Shown here one piece after another: positions 25,781 to 33,222 of a DNA stretch of 64,000 nucleotides. Under the pieces are notes generated by a model that saw only the letters and a program-made list of their open reading frames with translations, did no database searches and was not told where the DNA came from. This stretch comes from UBA10906 sp049296695 (GTDB lineage: Bacteria > Pseudomonadota > Gammaproteobacteria > Methylococcales > Methylomonadaceae): NCBI GenBank assembly GCA_049296695.1, contig JBAQSX010000112.1, positions 1 through 64,000 on the forward strand, in the 5' to 3' direction. Every line of letters starts with the position of its first letter. Within the stretch, counting starts at the first letter, position 1. The translations under genes were made by a program, and so were the position numbers.

Positions 25781-25981
25781 TTAAGCCACTTTTTGTAATT
25801 CGCTATTGAGTTCAACAGGTAATAAGTTTTCTTGTTTTGCATTTAAAATAACTATTTCACCCACACCTGTTGCGGTCATGCCAATATTGACATTCCAATT
25901 TAATGAAATATCTTTAATTATTTTCTCGTTATTAAATTCAATAACTAAAATATCATCTTCGGGATAGTAATTAAGTTTCAT
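25781..25981 (-). CDS. DUF2283 antitoxin-like protein
   Basis: This protein has about 66 residues. The ATG at 25981 (MKLNYYPEDDILVIEF) is chosen because it overlaps the previous stop as ATGA; an in-frame Met at 26005 would lie inside that gene. The strand-turn-strand start YYPEDDILVIEF and VGEIVILNA are typical of DUF2283. Members pair with DUF4258 proteins as the antitoxin, which is exactly the upstream neighbour here. Confidence 0.85.
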   Translation of the reverse strand: MKLNYYPEDDILVIEFNNEKIIKDISLNWNVNIGMTATGVGEIVILNAKQENLLPVELNSELQKVA

Positions 25982-26241
25982 AACTGATTTTCCTCTAATT
26001 GCCAATTAATCATGACAGTTTTAACAATAATGGCTTGTGTTAATATTATTGCCGCGCAAAGCATATTATCATCACGGTTATGATAATGTTTGTATATCCA
26101 AACATCAGTTTCTGTTTTATGTTGTATTGTGCCTGTTTCAATTAAATCATACAGCATTTCTTCTGTAATAGAACGTTTTAGCATACGTTCATTAACGTGA
26201 TGCGTGAGTCTGATATTACGCTGAAAACGTTGGCTATACAT
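25978..26241 (-). CDS. DUF4258 toxin-like protein
   Basis: This 87-residue protein has LTHHVNERMLKRSITEEMLYDL followed by VWIYKHYHN and AIIVKTVMI. That is the DUF4258 pattern of a conserved H-x3-R-x-x-x-R helix and a small sheet, a RelE-like or BrnT-like fold. It is predicted to be the toxin of a type II pair with the overlapping DUF2283 gene (ATGA). The toxin gene comes first, the reverse of most relBE-type operons. The leader frame of copy F3 ends 2 nt before its ATG. Confidence 0.82.
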   Translation of the reverse strand: MYSQRFQRNIRLTHHVNERMLKRSITEEMLYDLIETGTIQHKTETDVWIYKHYHNRDDNMLCAAIILTQAIIVKTVMINWQLEENQL

Positions 26242-26243
26242 AT

Positions 26244-26339
26244 TTATTTGTCGATGTGGTCACACAAAATAATAACGGTGAATTTTTCGCCTGTGGGAAT
26301 AGGTAACTGATTAATGGATAAACTGTGCGAGTTATCCGT
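26244..26339 (-). pseudogene. Degenerate leader mini-ORF (copy F3), start codon lost
   Basis: The frame is 31 codons long, the same length as at copy F2, and ends with TAA 2 nt before the DUF4258 ATG. The expected ATG has become ACG at 26339-26337. The residues that follow are DNSHSLSINQLPIPTGEKF. Length and stop position are kept although the start is gone. Confidence 0.55.
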
Positions 26340-26375
26340 GATTAATTCTTGAGTTGACGATTTGCATAATTAAAG
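26256..26375 (-). repeat. Cassette junction/leader repeat, copy F3
   Basis: About 120 bp with the same order of blocks as F1 and F2. The match to F1 continues to TGGTCACACAAAATAATAAC, further than in F2. It lies between the YafQ-like toxin stop and the DUF4258 gene. Confidence 0.85.
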
Positions 26376-26633
26376 CCCTAATTCAGAATGTGAACCTAAG
26401 CGTATTAATTGTAAAATGTCAGCGTTAGGTTTGCGATAAATTAAAATTAAATCAGGGCGAATGTGACAATCTCTAAAATCTTTCCATTCGCCTGTTAAAG
26501 CATGGTCACAAAATCTTTCTGCTAAGGCTTCGTCATTGGCTAATTTATATAATGCTTCAATAAAGGCGGATTCTAATGTCGTTATCTTTTTAAAATCTCG
26601 TTTAAAAGCCGTTGTCCATTCAATTTTTCTCAT
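26370..26633 (-). CDS. YafQ/RelE-family mRNA interferase toxin
   Basis: This 87-residue toxin has an intact YafQ pattern: WTTAFKRDFKKI at the start, then FCDHALTGEWKDFRDCHIRP, LILIYRK and LIRLGSHSELG. The His and Asp residues of the active site are present. YafQ cleaves mRNA on the ribosome. Its ATG overlaps the antitoxin stop (ATGA). It is the intact relative of the broken toxin at 25.2 kb. Confidence 0.88.
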   Translation of the reverse strand: MRKIEWTTAFKRDFKKITTLESAFIEALYKLANDEALAERFCDHALTGEWKDFRDCHIRPDLILIYRKPNADILQLIRLGSHSELGL

Positions 26634-26839
26634 GATTTATGCGCGGCTATTAGTTGTTCAATACTATCCGCTTTTTCTAATTGTCCTAAACGCGCTTCTT
26701 GCATGGCTTCAATGGTTTCTGCGTTGGGAATAAAAGACTCTAAATTAGGCGCTATTTTAATACGCACCGCTAACTTTTTTAATATGTTTAATACTTCGGG
26801 GTAATCACTGTCTTCAATTTCTAAGGTTATCGTTTGCAT
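26630..26839 (-). CDS. RelB/DinJ-like antitoxin
   Basis: This 69-residue protein opens MQTITLEIEDSDYPEVLNIL, an N-terminal strand-helix pattern of small antitoxins, and ends LEKADSIEQLIAAHKS, which should wrap the toxin. It overlaps the toxin start by 4 nt. Its own start lies inside a leader frame that ends 13 nt further on, so translation of the leader would run across the antitoxin start. Confidence 0.8.
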   Translation of the reverse strand: MQTITLEIEDSDYPEVLNILKKLAVRIKIAPNLESFIPNAETIEAMQEARLGQLEKADSIEQLIAAHKS

Positions 26840-26898
26840 GGCTTTTCTCTAATTGAACCTAATAAGTGTTTAATGGATAAACTGTGTGAATTATCCAT
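26827..26898 (-). CDS. Leader mini-ORF of 23 codons overlapping the antitoxin start (copy F4)
   Basis: ATG at 26898 and TAA at 26829-26827; the antitoxin ATG lies at 26839, so the frames overlap by 13 nt in different phase. The peptide starts MDNSHSLSIKHLLGSI, shared with the other leaders for its first 12 residues. Translation is not proven; termination next to the antitoxin start would allow coupling. Confidence 0.5.
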   Translation of the reverse strand: MDNSHSLSIKHLLGSIREKPCKR

Positions 26899-26931
26899 GA
26901 TTAATTCTTGGGTTGACGATTTGCATAATAA
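26861..26931 (-). repeat. Cassette junction/leader repeat, copy F4 (shortest)
   Basis: About 71 bp, from AATAAGTGTTTAATGGATAA to TTGGGTTGACGATTTGCATA on the forward strand. It lacks the distal part of F1-F3. It lies between ptuB and the antitoxin. Confidence 0.82.
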
Positions 26932-26950
26932 TACTATTCACAGTAATAAA

Positions 26951-27628
26951 TTAAACTTGATAAAATTGTTTCAACATTGAATAAAATTTGGGTAATCGGG
27001 ATACATCAATATCATTGAGTTCTTCTATTACTTCAAAAAGGTCACGTTCAGCATAAATGTCAAGTTGAATTTTACGCATATTTTGCAAATCTCTATGATT
27101 TAAATTTAATGCAATTTCAATCATATACTGTGCTTTTTCATTCCTATCTTTTGCAAATTCATTCTTGTCTTTTGCAAAGATTTTTCCCTCAGTATCATAT
27201 TCAAAATAATCTTCAATATCTGTTATTTCATGCGGATGTAAAAATAACGTTTCATCATATTCATCATCTTTTTTATCTTCACAAAAGTCTATATCTTCTG
27301 GAGTTAAAATTTTAGTGTCTTTTACTCCTTTTTTATCTATATACTTTTTACAGGCAACAGCTAAGTTAGTAAATTCGTAGGTCAGCTCAGGACGTTTTTT
27401 TCTAGGTCTAATATGTTCTACCATTGATGGTGGTAGCAATTCAGCTTCCTTTTTTTCAAAAAGCCATTGTTGACAATAAATACATAATCCTTTTTGTTGT
27501 TTTAAAATATGATTATGCAAGGTGTTTTTTATATCAGTTGGCAGATTCCATTTACCTAAATGCGCTTTGTTGTCAGCAATATAAGTCTCAAATTCAGAGC
27601 AAGTTTCAGTTTTATCTATGAAGCGCAT
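26951..27628 (-). CDS. HNH nuclease of a Septu-like system (PtuB-like)
   Basis: This 225-residue protein has an HNH/McrA-type core: GLCIYCQQWL (Zn-binding C-x-x-C), VEHIRPRKKR (catalytic His) and YEFTNLAVACKKY (Asn and Cys). This fits the TIGR02646-type proteins that serve as PtuB. In Septu the HNH protein is the effector nuclease held by the ATPase. Its ATG overlaps the ATPase stop as TAATG. The region KIFAKDKNEFAKDRNEKAQ holds a short internal duplication. No reverse transcriptase is nearby, so it is not the retron-associated form. Confidence 0.82.
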   Translation of the reverse strand: MRFIDKTETCSEFETYIADNKAHLGKWNLPTDIKNTLHNHILKQQKGLCIYCQQWLFEKKEAELLPPSMVEHIRPRKKRPELTYEFTNLAVACKKYIDKKGVKDTKILTPEDIDFCEDKKDDEYDETLFLHPHEITDIEDYFEYDTEGKIFAKDKNEFAKDRNEKAQYMIEIALNLNHRDLQNMRKIQLDIYAERDLFEVIEELNDIDVSRLPKFYSMLKQFYQV

Positions 27629-29007
27629 TATCTTTTTCTATCCAATAAAAATAATTGATGTTGAATACGCATAATAGACGGGTCTTGAATTCCTAAATCC
27701 CTAATTAAACTTTGTAGTTTATTACTGAATTCTTCATTGTGGCGTGATTCTGGATTAACACGCAATAAAGTCACAATTTCATCAATACGCTGTTGGGTTT
27801 CTTCATCACGCAATTCAAATCCCATAATCTCTTGTAAAATACGATTAGGTTCAACGCCTTTCGTATTTTTCTGTGCTTTTTCCATATTCATAATTTGCAC
27901 TTTATTATTATCATCAAAATAAAGTACAAATAAGTTTTTAGGATTTACTGAAGCGATAATATGTGGAGAATGCGTAGCCAAAATAACTTGATTATTCTCG
28001 CCTGCATTTTGATAAAGTTTAATGATTTCTCTTTGCCAAGTTGGGTGTAACGCGGTTTCAGGTTCATCAACTAGAATTAAACTGTTTTTAACATTTAATT
28101 TATTTAATAAAGCCGCACGATAATAAAGTTGTTTTTCACCACTGGATAAATCATCAATACTAATTTCCTTACCATTAGGACTATTAAAAATAGCTTTATC
28201 TGAAGTGATATTAACTAATTTTGTTTTGACAGATGTATGCTTTAAAATATGATTTATTTCATTTATTTTTTTCTCAATAGCATCTTTTACTGTTATTTCT
28301 CTATTCTTCAAAACAGAATCAATAACAGAATTAATTAAATATTTTTCTATTTCTTTTTTATGAGAAAAGATATCTACTAATTTTGTTATTCCATCTGTTT
28401 CATGAGAACGAATATCTGCCTCAATAATTTCTTTAATGTTTTTTTTGTTAGAAAACAATTCAAAGGAACTTGCTACAAAATACAATACACTAAAATACTT
28501 CAAAATATTTTCTTGAAAAATTGAAAATAAAATAAAATCATTTTTTAAGATTTTGACTTGGCTACCATTAATCTCATTTTTACACAAAAACTCGAATATT
28601 TTAATATTTTCAGTTTTATTATTTGATTTTGACAATTTTAAGTTAATATTTGTGAAGTATTTTTCAACATCAACATAAGTTCGAGTAGTAGCAGTTTGTT
28701 TCTTGAAGGCACTTAATAGTTTTTTAAATTCATTAACTGCATCAAAAGAACTTTCAAATTCAATAATTATTTCATCACATAAAATAATATCCTTATCTTT
28801 TATGTCATACAAAAGTTTGCCTTTTTTAAATTGATTAGATTTTTGAGAAAATCTTTTTTGTAATAACTGTAAAATAGTTGTTTTTCCACACCCATTTACA
28901 CCAGCTAATACTATAGTATCCAATGTATTACCATCTACATCAGTAAAATCTAATTCCAAATCATCAAATAATTTGTAATTTTTGATTTTAATCTTTCTAA
29001 TTTTCAT
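27628..29007 (-). CDS. AAA ATPase of a Septu-like system (PtuA-like)
   Basis: This 459-residue SMC/ABC-like ATPase starts MKIRKIKIKNYKLFDDLELD. Walker A is LAGVNGCGKTT (about residue 33), signature LSSGEKQLYYRAALL (about 293), Walker B LILVDEPETALHP and His switch ILATHSPHI. The middle is a Lys/Glu/Asn-rich helical insertion. A C-terminal helical region (ILQEIMGFELRDEETQQRID) is often seen in PtuA. With the coupled HNH gene it forms a two-gene Septu antiphage module, by family similarity. It starts the array and lies just behind a terminator. Confidence 0.83.
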   Translation of the reverse strand: MKIRKIKIKNYKLFDDLELDFTDVDGNTLDTIVLAGVNGCGKTTILQLLQKRFSQKSNQFKKGKLLYDIKDKDIILCDEIIIEFESSFDAVNEFKKLLSAFKKQTATTRTYVDVEKYFTNINLKLSKSNNKTENIKIFEFLCKNEINGSQVKILKNDFILFSIFQENILKYFSVLYFVASSFELFSNKKNIKEIIEADIRSHETDGITKLVDIFSHKKEIEKYLINSVIDSVLKNREITVKDAIEKKINEINHILKHTSVKTKLVNITSDKAIFNSPNGKEISIDDLSSGEKQLYYRAALLNKLNVKNSLILVDEPETALHPTWQREIIKLYQNAGENNQVILATHSPHIIASVNPKNLFVLYFDDNNKVQIMNMEKAQKNTKGVEPNRILQEIMGFELRDEETQQRIDEIVTLLRVNPESRHNEEFSNKLQSLIRDLGIQDPSIMRIQHQLFLLDRKR

Positions 29008-29035
29008 TGATTTATTCCGATAAATTACATAATTC

Positions 29036-29068
29036 GTTTAAAAAAGGGCGACTTAACGCCGCCCTTAT
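29036..29068 (-). terminator. Rho-independent terminator of the large oxidoreductase gene
   Basis: On the reverse strand a 7-bp GC-rich stem (AAGGGCG against CGCCCTT on the forward strand) is followed by a T-run. It separates the oxidoreductase transcript from the ptuA gene. Confidence 0.8.
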
Positions 29069-29078
29069 TATTAAATCA

Positions 29079-32000
29079 TTAAGCCATTTCTTTCTGTTTC
29101 AACAACAAATAATCCAGCCATAAATTTGATAACTTTTCCTGCACGGTATTTTGCCGCAAACGCGCATTCAAATGCACGAAATCCACCTTATCTAACTCTT
29201 GGTCTTGGTTATAACAAGAATAAACAAAGGTCTCTTTACCCGTGTCTGGGTCAACGTGCTTACACATACACTGAGCGCAAATGCCTTTCATCATGCACTG
29301 CATGGGCGAGTTAATCGAACCCACGGCATGATGGGCTTTATTCAAATACGGTTTTAACACATCAAACCGCGCTGATTTCACCGCCGCCATCATTCTGTCT
29401 GAGCCAATCACAATTAAGTGGTCAACGTCAGCAAGAGAAATCGGTTGTTCGCCTAATTCACCCGTAGCGTAGGCGAGCATACATTCCAAAATATTACCGA
29501 CAAAGGTTTTATCTTGCGGACGGGTTGGGGTGAAGGCTTGCGCGTTGTCGCCTTTATCCACAGACCAAATCACCACGTCCGCCGCCGCTTCCACGTCTTC
29601 AACTTTAAAACGGTCGTGATTGAATTTATAACCCGCAAAATAAATCACCCGATTACCTGCGGCGCGTAAGGCTTTACCAATCGAAAACAATACCGCGTTA
29701 CCCAAACCGCCGCCCAATAACAGCACGGTTTGACCTGTGGGAATTTCAGTGGGCGCGCCTGTTACGCCCATTAACACCACAGGGTCGCCGACTTTCCAAG
29801 TGGCACATAAACGCGATGATGACCCCATTTCTAAAGCGATAAGCGACACTGTGCCGTTTTCTTTATCGACTTCCGCGCCAGTTAAGGCTAAACCTTCGGC
29901 GGTTAAAACGGTGTTTTCGACTACAGGCGCAATCGCTTCAAAGTTTTGCACTCGATAGAATTGTCCTGCTTGGAATTTTTCAGCGGCAAGCGGGGCTTTA
30001 ACTACCAATTCAATAATGGTCGGGGTTAAGCGATTAATTGCCACGATGTGCGCGTTAAAACCTGCATCGGTTTTAGCGAATAAGGTTTGTAACTGCGCGT
30101 CACGTTGCGCTTGGGTTGCTGAGTCAAGTTGCGCTAATTCACTCGCAAATAAGCTGACAACATAGGGATAACCGTTTTTCGCGCTTGCCATTGCCTTGAC
30201 CACGTTACCTGCAAACACGGGGTGATTATCGCCATAGAAGCTAATAAATTTACCGTCTTTATGATAAGAGGTGAGCGGCGCGGGTTTACCGACTTTGGGT
30301 TGGGTGTCATCGTGCATCTCGACTAAAGACACGCCTTCGCTAGTTAATTCTGGCTCATAACGTTGGAAGAACCATTTATCCATCACAAAAGTATCGGGGT
30401 ATTCGCTTTGGTAAATGGTGTTAGGTGATGTGCCAGCCGCTACATATAAACCGCGCAATGGCACAGTAATGAGTTGCCCTGAGTTTTGCCAGCGTCCGTT
30501 TTCACAGACTAATTTTTCAAATTCGACAGCGTTTAAATGCCCGTATTCATCGGCTTGCGCGGCGACTGGACTCATGCCTTCGGCTAGGGCAATGCCTTCT
30601 TCTAAAGCCTTTTCGATTTCTTCGTGATTTTGCCGATACGCTGGCGCGTCTTTCATGCCTTTGCGATAGAACAAGGTCACGCCGCCCCATGAATCGAGTA
30701 GCGGTTGAAAATCAGGTAATTCGCCTTCTTCTTCGGCACGAGCGCGTTCGGCGCGAATTGCAGAGCCGTGTGTTAAAAACTCGTCCAAAATAGCGATTTC
30801 TTCACGGTCATAACGTCCACGCACGCTTTGCTCACCATAAATTGAAACTAAGGTTTCATAACGATTAAGCATTTTTTCGACTTGCACAGGGTAATACGCC
30901 ATTAACTCGGTCGCGGTATCAATCGCGGTTAAACCGCCACCAATCACACCCGCTGGCAAACGCACTTGCAAATTAGCCAGTGAATTGGCTTTTGCCGCGC
31001 CTGTTAATTGCAGAGCCATTAAAAAGTCAGAGGCTTTACGAATGCCGCGTAATAGATTGTTTTTTAAATCAATAACGGTTGGGCGACCAGCTCCTGCGGC
31101 AATACAAATATGGTCAAAACCCATAGACCACGCATCATCAATCGTGAGCGTGCCACCAAAACGCACACCGCCATAAGCGCGGAAGGCTTGCCGACGGGCT
31201 AGGGTTAAGTAAATCACTTTTAAAAAGTTTTTATCCCAACGCACGGTAATACCGTATTCGGCAACACCACCAAAACCTGCTAAGGCGCGTTTATCTAAAT
31301 CCTCATACAAGGTTTTAAAATCAATAATAGGCTGGGGTAAGTTATTCGCATCACCTGTTAATTCAATCGGTAAAGGTTCGAGTTTTAAACCATCAATACC
31401 GACAACGCCAAAGCCTTCATTTAATAAATAATGACTCATGGTATAACCCGCAGGGCCCAATCCAACTACTAAAGCATTTTTACCGTTATAAGCTAAAGCG
31501 ACAGGACGTTTTATATTTAACGGATTCCAACGCGTTAATAAGCTGTATATTTCAAAACCGTAAGGCATAAATAATACGTCAGTTAATACATTGGTTTCGA
31601 TTTGCGGAATATTCACAGGGTCGGTTTTTTGATAAATACAACCCTTCATACATTCATTACAAATACGATGTCCAGTACCCGGACACATTGGGTTATCAAT
31701 AATAATCACCGCCAACGCGCCAATATTATCGCCACCGCGTTTGACTAAGTGCATTTCTGAAATTTTTTCTTCTAACGGGCAACCAATCGTAGTCACGCCT
31801 AAATGGTCAACTTTAAAAGAATTGGTTTTTTTATTAATCATGCCTTTTGAGCAAGAATCGGTATCACGCTCGTGGCAATAAATACAATGATTCACCTCCG
31901 ATAATACTTCTCTTTGGTTATAACGATTATCGGTTAATTTAAAACCATCACGACGACGGCGATGTTCCAATTCACCCACCCACGCGGTAAATTCGCCTTT

Positions 32001-32780
32001 ATCTATTACTTCGTGCGGCACAAGATTATCTAAATCCCGTTTTTGCGGTAATTTAAAACTCAGCCAATCAGCAACCACGTCATTATCTTCTAACGCAATA
32101 AAACTCCAGCGACATACCACGTCCATTAACCCTGCAATAAATTCATTATTCGGTAGGTCAATACTATCTTTAAACTCTTCTTTTGCGGTTTCGTCAGCTA
32201 CTAATCTGTCACGAATACTATTGGCTTGTTCGTCTGCATTACTATAATCAGACGGTTTATTTTTCGCTAAGGCTTGATAATGTTTATGCAATAAACTAAT
32301 CACCGCGCCCACTTGCGCCACACGGCGTTCATCGTCAGTATCTTCATTAGCTTGTGGAAATGCGCTAGCGATTAATAAATCAAAGCGATTTAAAATACTG
32401 GGAATATTCCAGCCTTCGCTGGTTTGTCCTTTAAATATCACGCCTAATCTGTCAACCACTTCATTTTTATAAGTGAAGATAGTTTTAAATTCATCTTGAA
32501 TGTTATCGCTTTGGGTTTGATGCGCCGCAGAAACATTAAATAACTGCGCGACAAATTGTCCAACATAAGGCGCGACTTTAACTAATAAATCTGAAATAAC
32601 TTCGGGTTTATAATTCTCGCCTTTTGCCGCTTTATAATCAGCAAATTGAGCAAATAAATCCGCATCGTGATACTGCACTGATTTATCAAATTCAATTAAT
32701 AAATCATTTAAACGGGCGGGGTTGTATAAATCGGAATAGGTAAAATCGGCGATGCCGAGTGTTAAGTTTTTTTGTGTCAT
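29079..32780 (-). CDS. Large FAD/NAD(P) oxidoreductase, NfnAB-like fusion
   Basis: This protein has about 1233 residues. The start at 32780 (MTQKNLTLGIADF) is preferred over 32828, which would overlap the DUF2442 gene. There is an N-terminal helical region of about 280 residues. Next are Cys-rich iron-sulphur sites (CIYCHERDTDSC, NPMCPGTGHRICNEC). A GltD-like flavoprotein domain follows, with GLGPAGYTMSHYLL and GVIGGGLTAIDTATE. A C-terminal PyrK/ferredoxin-reductase domain has GGGLGNAVLFSIG and the Fe-S cluster C-x4-C-x2-C region (CMMKGICAQCMC). The domain set matches NfnB and NfnA joined in one chain, suggesting transfer of electrons between NAD(P)H and a low-potential carrier. The actual substrates are not known. 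Confidence 0.78.
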   Translation of the reverse strand: MTQKNLTLGIADFTYSDLYNPARLNDLLIEFDKSVQYHDADLFAQFADYKAAKGENYKPEVISDLLVKVAPYVGQFVAQLFNVSAAHQTQSDNIQDEFKTIFTYKNEVVDRLGVIFKGQTSEGWNIPSILNRFDLLIASAFPQANEDTDDERRVAQVGAVISLLHKHYQALAKNKPSDYSNADEQANSIRDRLVADETAKEEFKDSIDLPNNEFIAGLMDVVCRWSFIALEDNDVVADWLSFKLPQKRDLDNLVPHEVIDKGEFTAWVGELEHRRRRDGFKLTDNRYNQREVLSEVNHCIYCHERDTDSCSKGMINKKTNSFKVDHLGVTTIGCPLEEKISEMHLVKRGGDNIGALAVIIIDNPMCPGTGHRICNECMKGCIYQKTDPVNIPQIETNVLTDVLFMPYGFEIYSLLTRWNPLNIKRPVALAYNGKNALVVGLGPAGYTMSHYLLNEGFGVVGIDGLKLEPLPIELTGDANNLPQPIIDFKTLYEDLDKRALAGFGGVAEYGITVRWDKNFLKVIYLTLARRQAFRAYGGVRFGGTLTIDDAWSMGFDHICIAAGAGRPTVIDLKNNLLRGIRKASDFLMALQLTGAAKANSLANLQVRLPAGVIGGGLTAIDTATELMAYYPVQVEKMLNRYETLVSIYGEQSVRGRYDREEIAILDEFLTHGSAIRAERARAEEEGELPDFQPLLDSWGGVTLFYRKGMKDAPAYRQNHEEIEKALEEGIALAEGMSPVAAQADEYGHLNAVEFEKLVCENGRWQNSGQLITVPLRGLYVAAGTSPNTIYQSEYPDTFVMDKWFFQRYEPELTSEGVSLVEMHDDTQPKVGKPAPLTSYHKDGKFISFYGDNHPVFAGNVVKAMASAKNGYPYVVSLFASELAQLDSATQAQRDAQLQTLFAKTDAGFNAHIVAINRLTPTIIELVVKAPLAAEKFQAGQFYRVQNFEAIAPVVENTVLTAEGLALTGAEVDKENGTVSLIALEMGSSSRLCATWKVGDPVVLMGVTGAPTEIPTGQTVLLLGGGLGNAVLFSIGKALRAAGNRVIYFAGYKFNHDRFKVEDVEAAADVVIWSVDKGDNAQAFTPTRPQDKTFVGNILECMLAYATGELGEQPISLADVDHLIVIGSDRMMAAVKSARFDVLKPYLNKAHHAVGSINSPMQCMMKGICAQCMCKHVDPDTGKETFVYSCYNQDQELDKVDFVHLNARLRQNTVQEKLSNLWLDYLLLKQKEMA

Positions 32781-32812
32781 GGATAGTAATGTTTTAAGGT
32801 GGAAATGAAATA

Positions 32813-33076
32813 TTAATTGTGTAACCACGCAACAGTTTTACCTGTAGCGCGTTCATAAAGCGTTTCGGGTGAAATATCAAAACCACAATCCCAAACAACG
32901 GTTGACCATTCGTCTAATTTGAAAGTTTTAAACTGTATTATTTCACGCAAAGGTAATGCAGCTTGATAGTTAAAAATTATATCTTGCAAATCGGCTGTGC
33001 CTGTTTCGCCTGTATTAAAAACTAATTGCAGGCGATAATTATCAAGATAATGTGCTTGTTGTACAGTAATAATCAT
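32813..33076 (-). CDS. DUF2442 protein (orphan antitoxin-like)
   Basis: This 87-residue protein starts MIITVQQAHYLDNYRLQLVF and has FDISPETLYERATG near the end, the DUF2442 signature. Members are usually the antitoxin-like partner of a DUF4160 protein. No DUF4160 gene precedes or follows it here, so it is an orphan. It ends 32 nt before the oxidoreductase start and may share its transcript. Confidence 0.8.
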   Translation of the reverse strand: MIITVQQAHYLDNYRLQLVFNTGETGTADLQDIIFNYQAALPLREIIQFKTFKLDEWSTVVWDCGFDISPETLYERATGKTVAWLHN

Positions 33077-33139
33077 GTTTAAACCAATGGTTTGATTTTA
33101 TGGAATTCTGTAATTACCTAGCTTAATAACTTGTTCTAT

Positions 33140-33222
33140 TGTCTGAATCAGGATTCACAGGATTATAGGATTTTCAAGATTTATCCTGTGAATCTTATAA
33201 TCTTGAAAATCCTGATTCAGAC
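33140..33222. repeat. Dispersed palindromic repeat, family A, copy 2
   Basis: TGTCTGAATCAGGATT and AATCCTGATTCAGAC ends enclose GGATTATAGGATTTTCAAG-like units. The last base pair touches the TAG stop of the NACHT gene, so the repeat probably also forms its 3' hairpin. Confidence 0.85.

Noticed and set aside
26244..26898. Integron attC sites between toxin-antitoxin genes
   Set aside because: The repeats lie 5' of the modules, include coding sequence, and lack paired GTTRRRY/RYYYAAC core sites and imperfect hairpin arms. No integrase gene is seen.
27628..29078. Retron associated with the Septu-like pair
   Set aside because: No reverse transcriptase gene or msr/msd-like structured region occurs beside ptuAB; the neighbour is a metabolic oxidoreductase gene behind a terminator.
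32781..32828. Upstream start for the large oxidoreductase
   Set aside because: It would overlap the DUF2442 gene and add a stretch (MVTQLIFHFHLKTLLS) absent from the family start as recognised.
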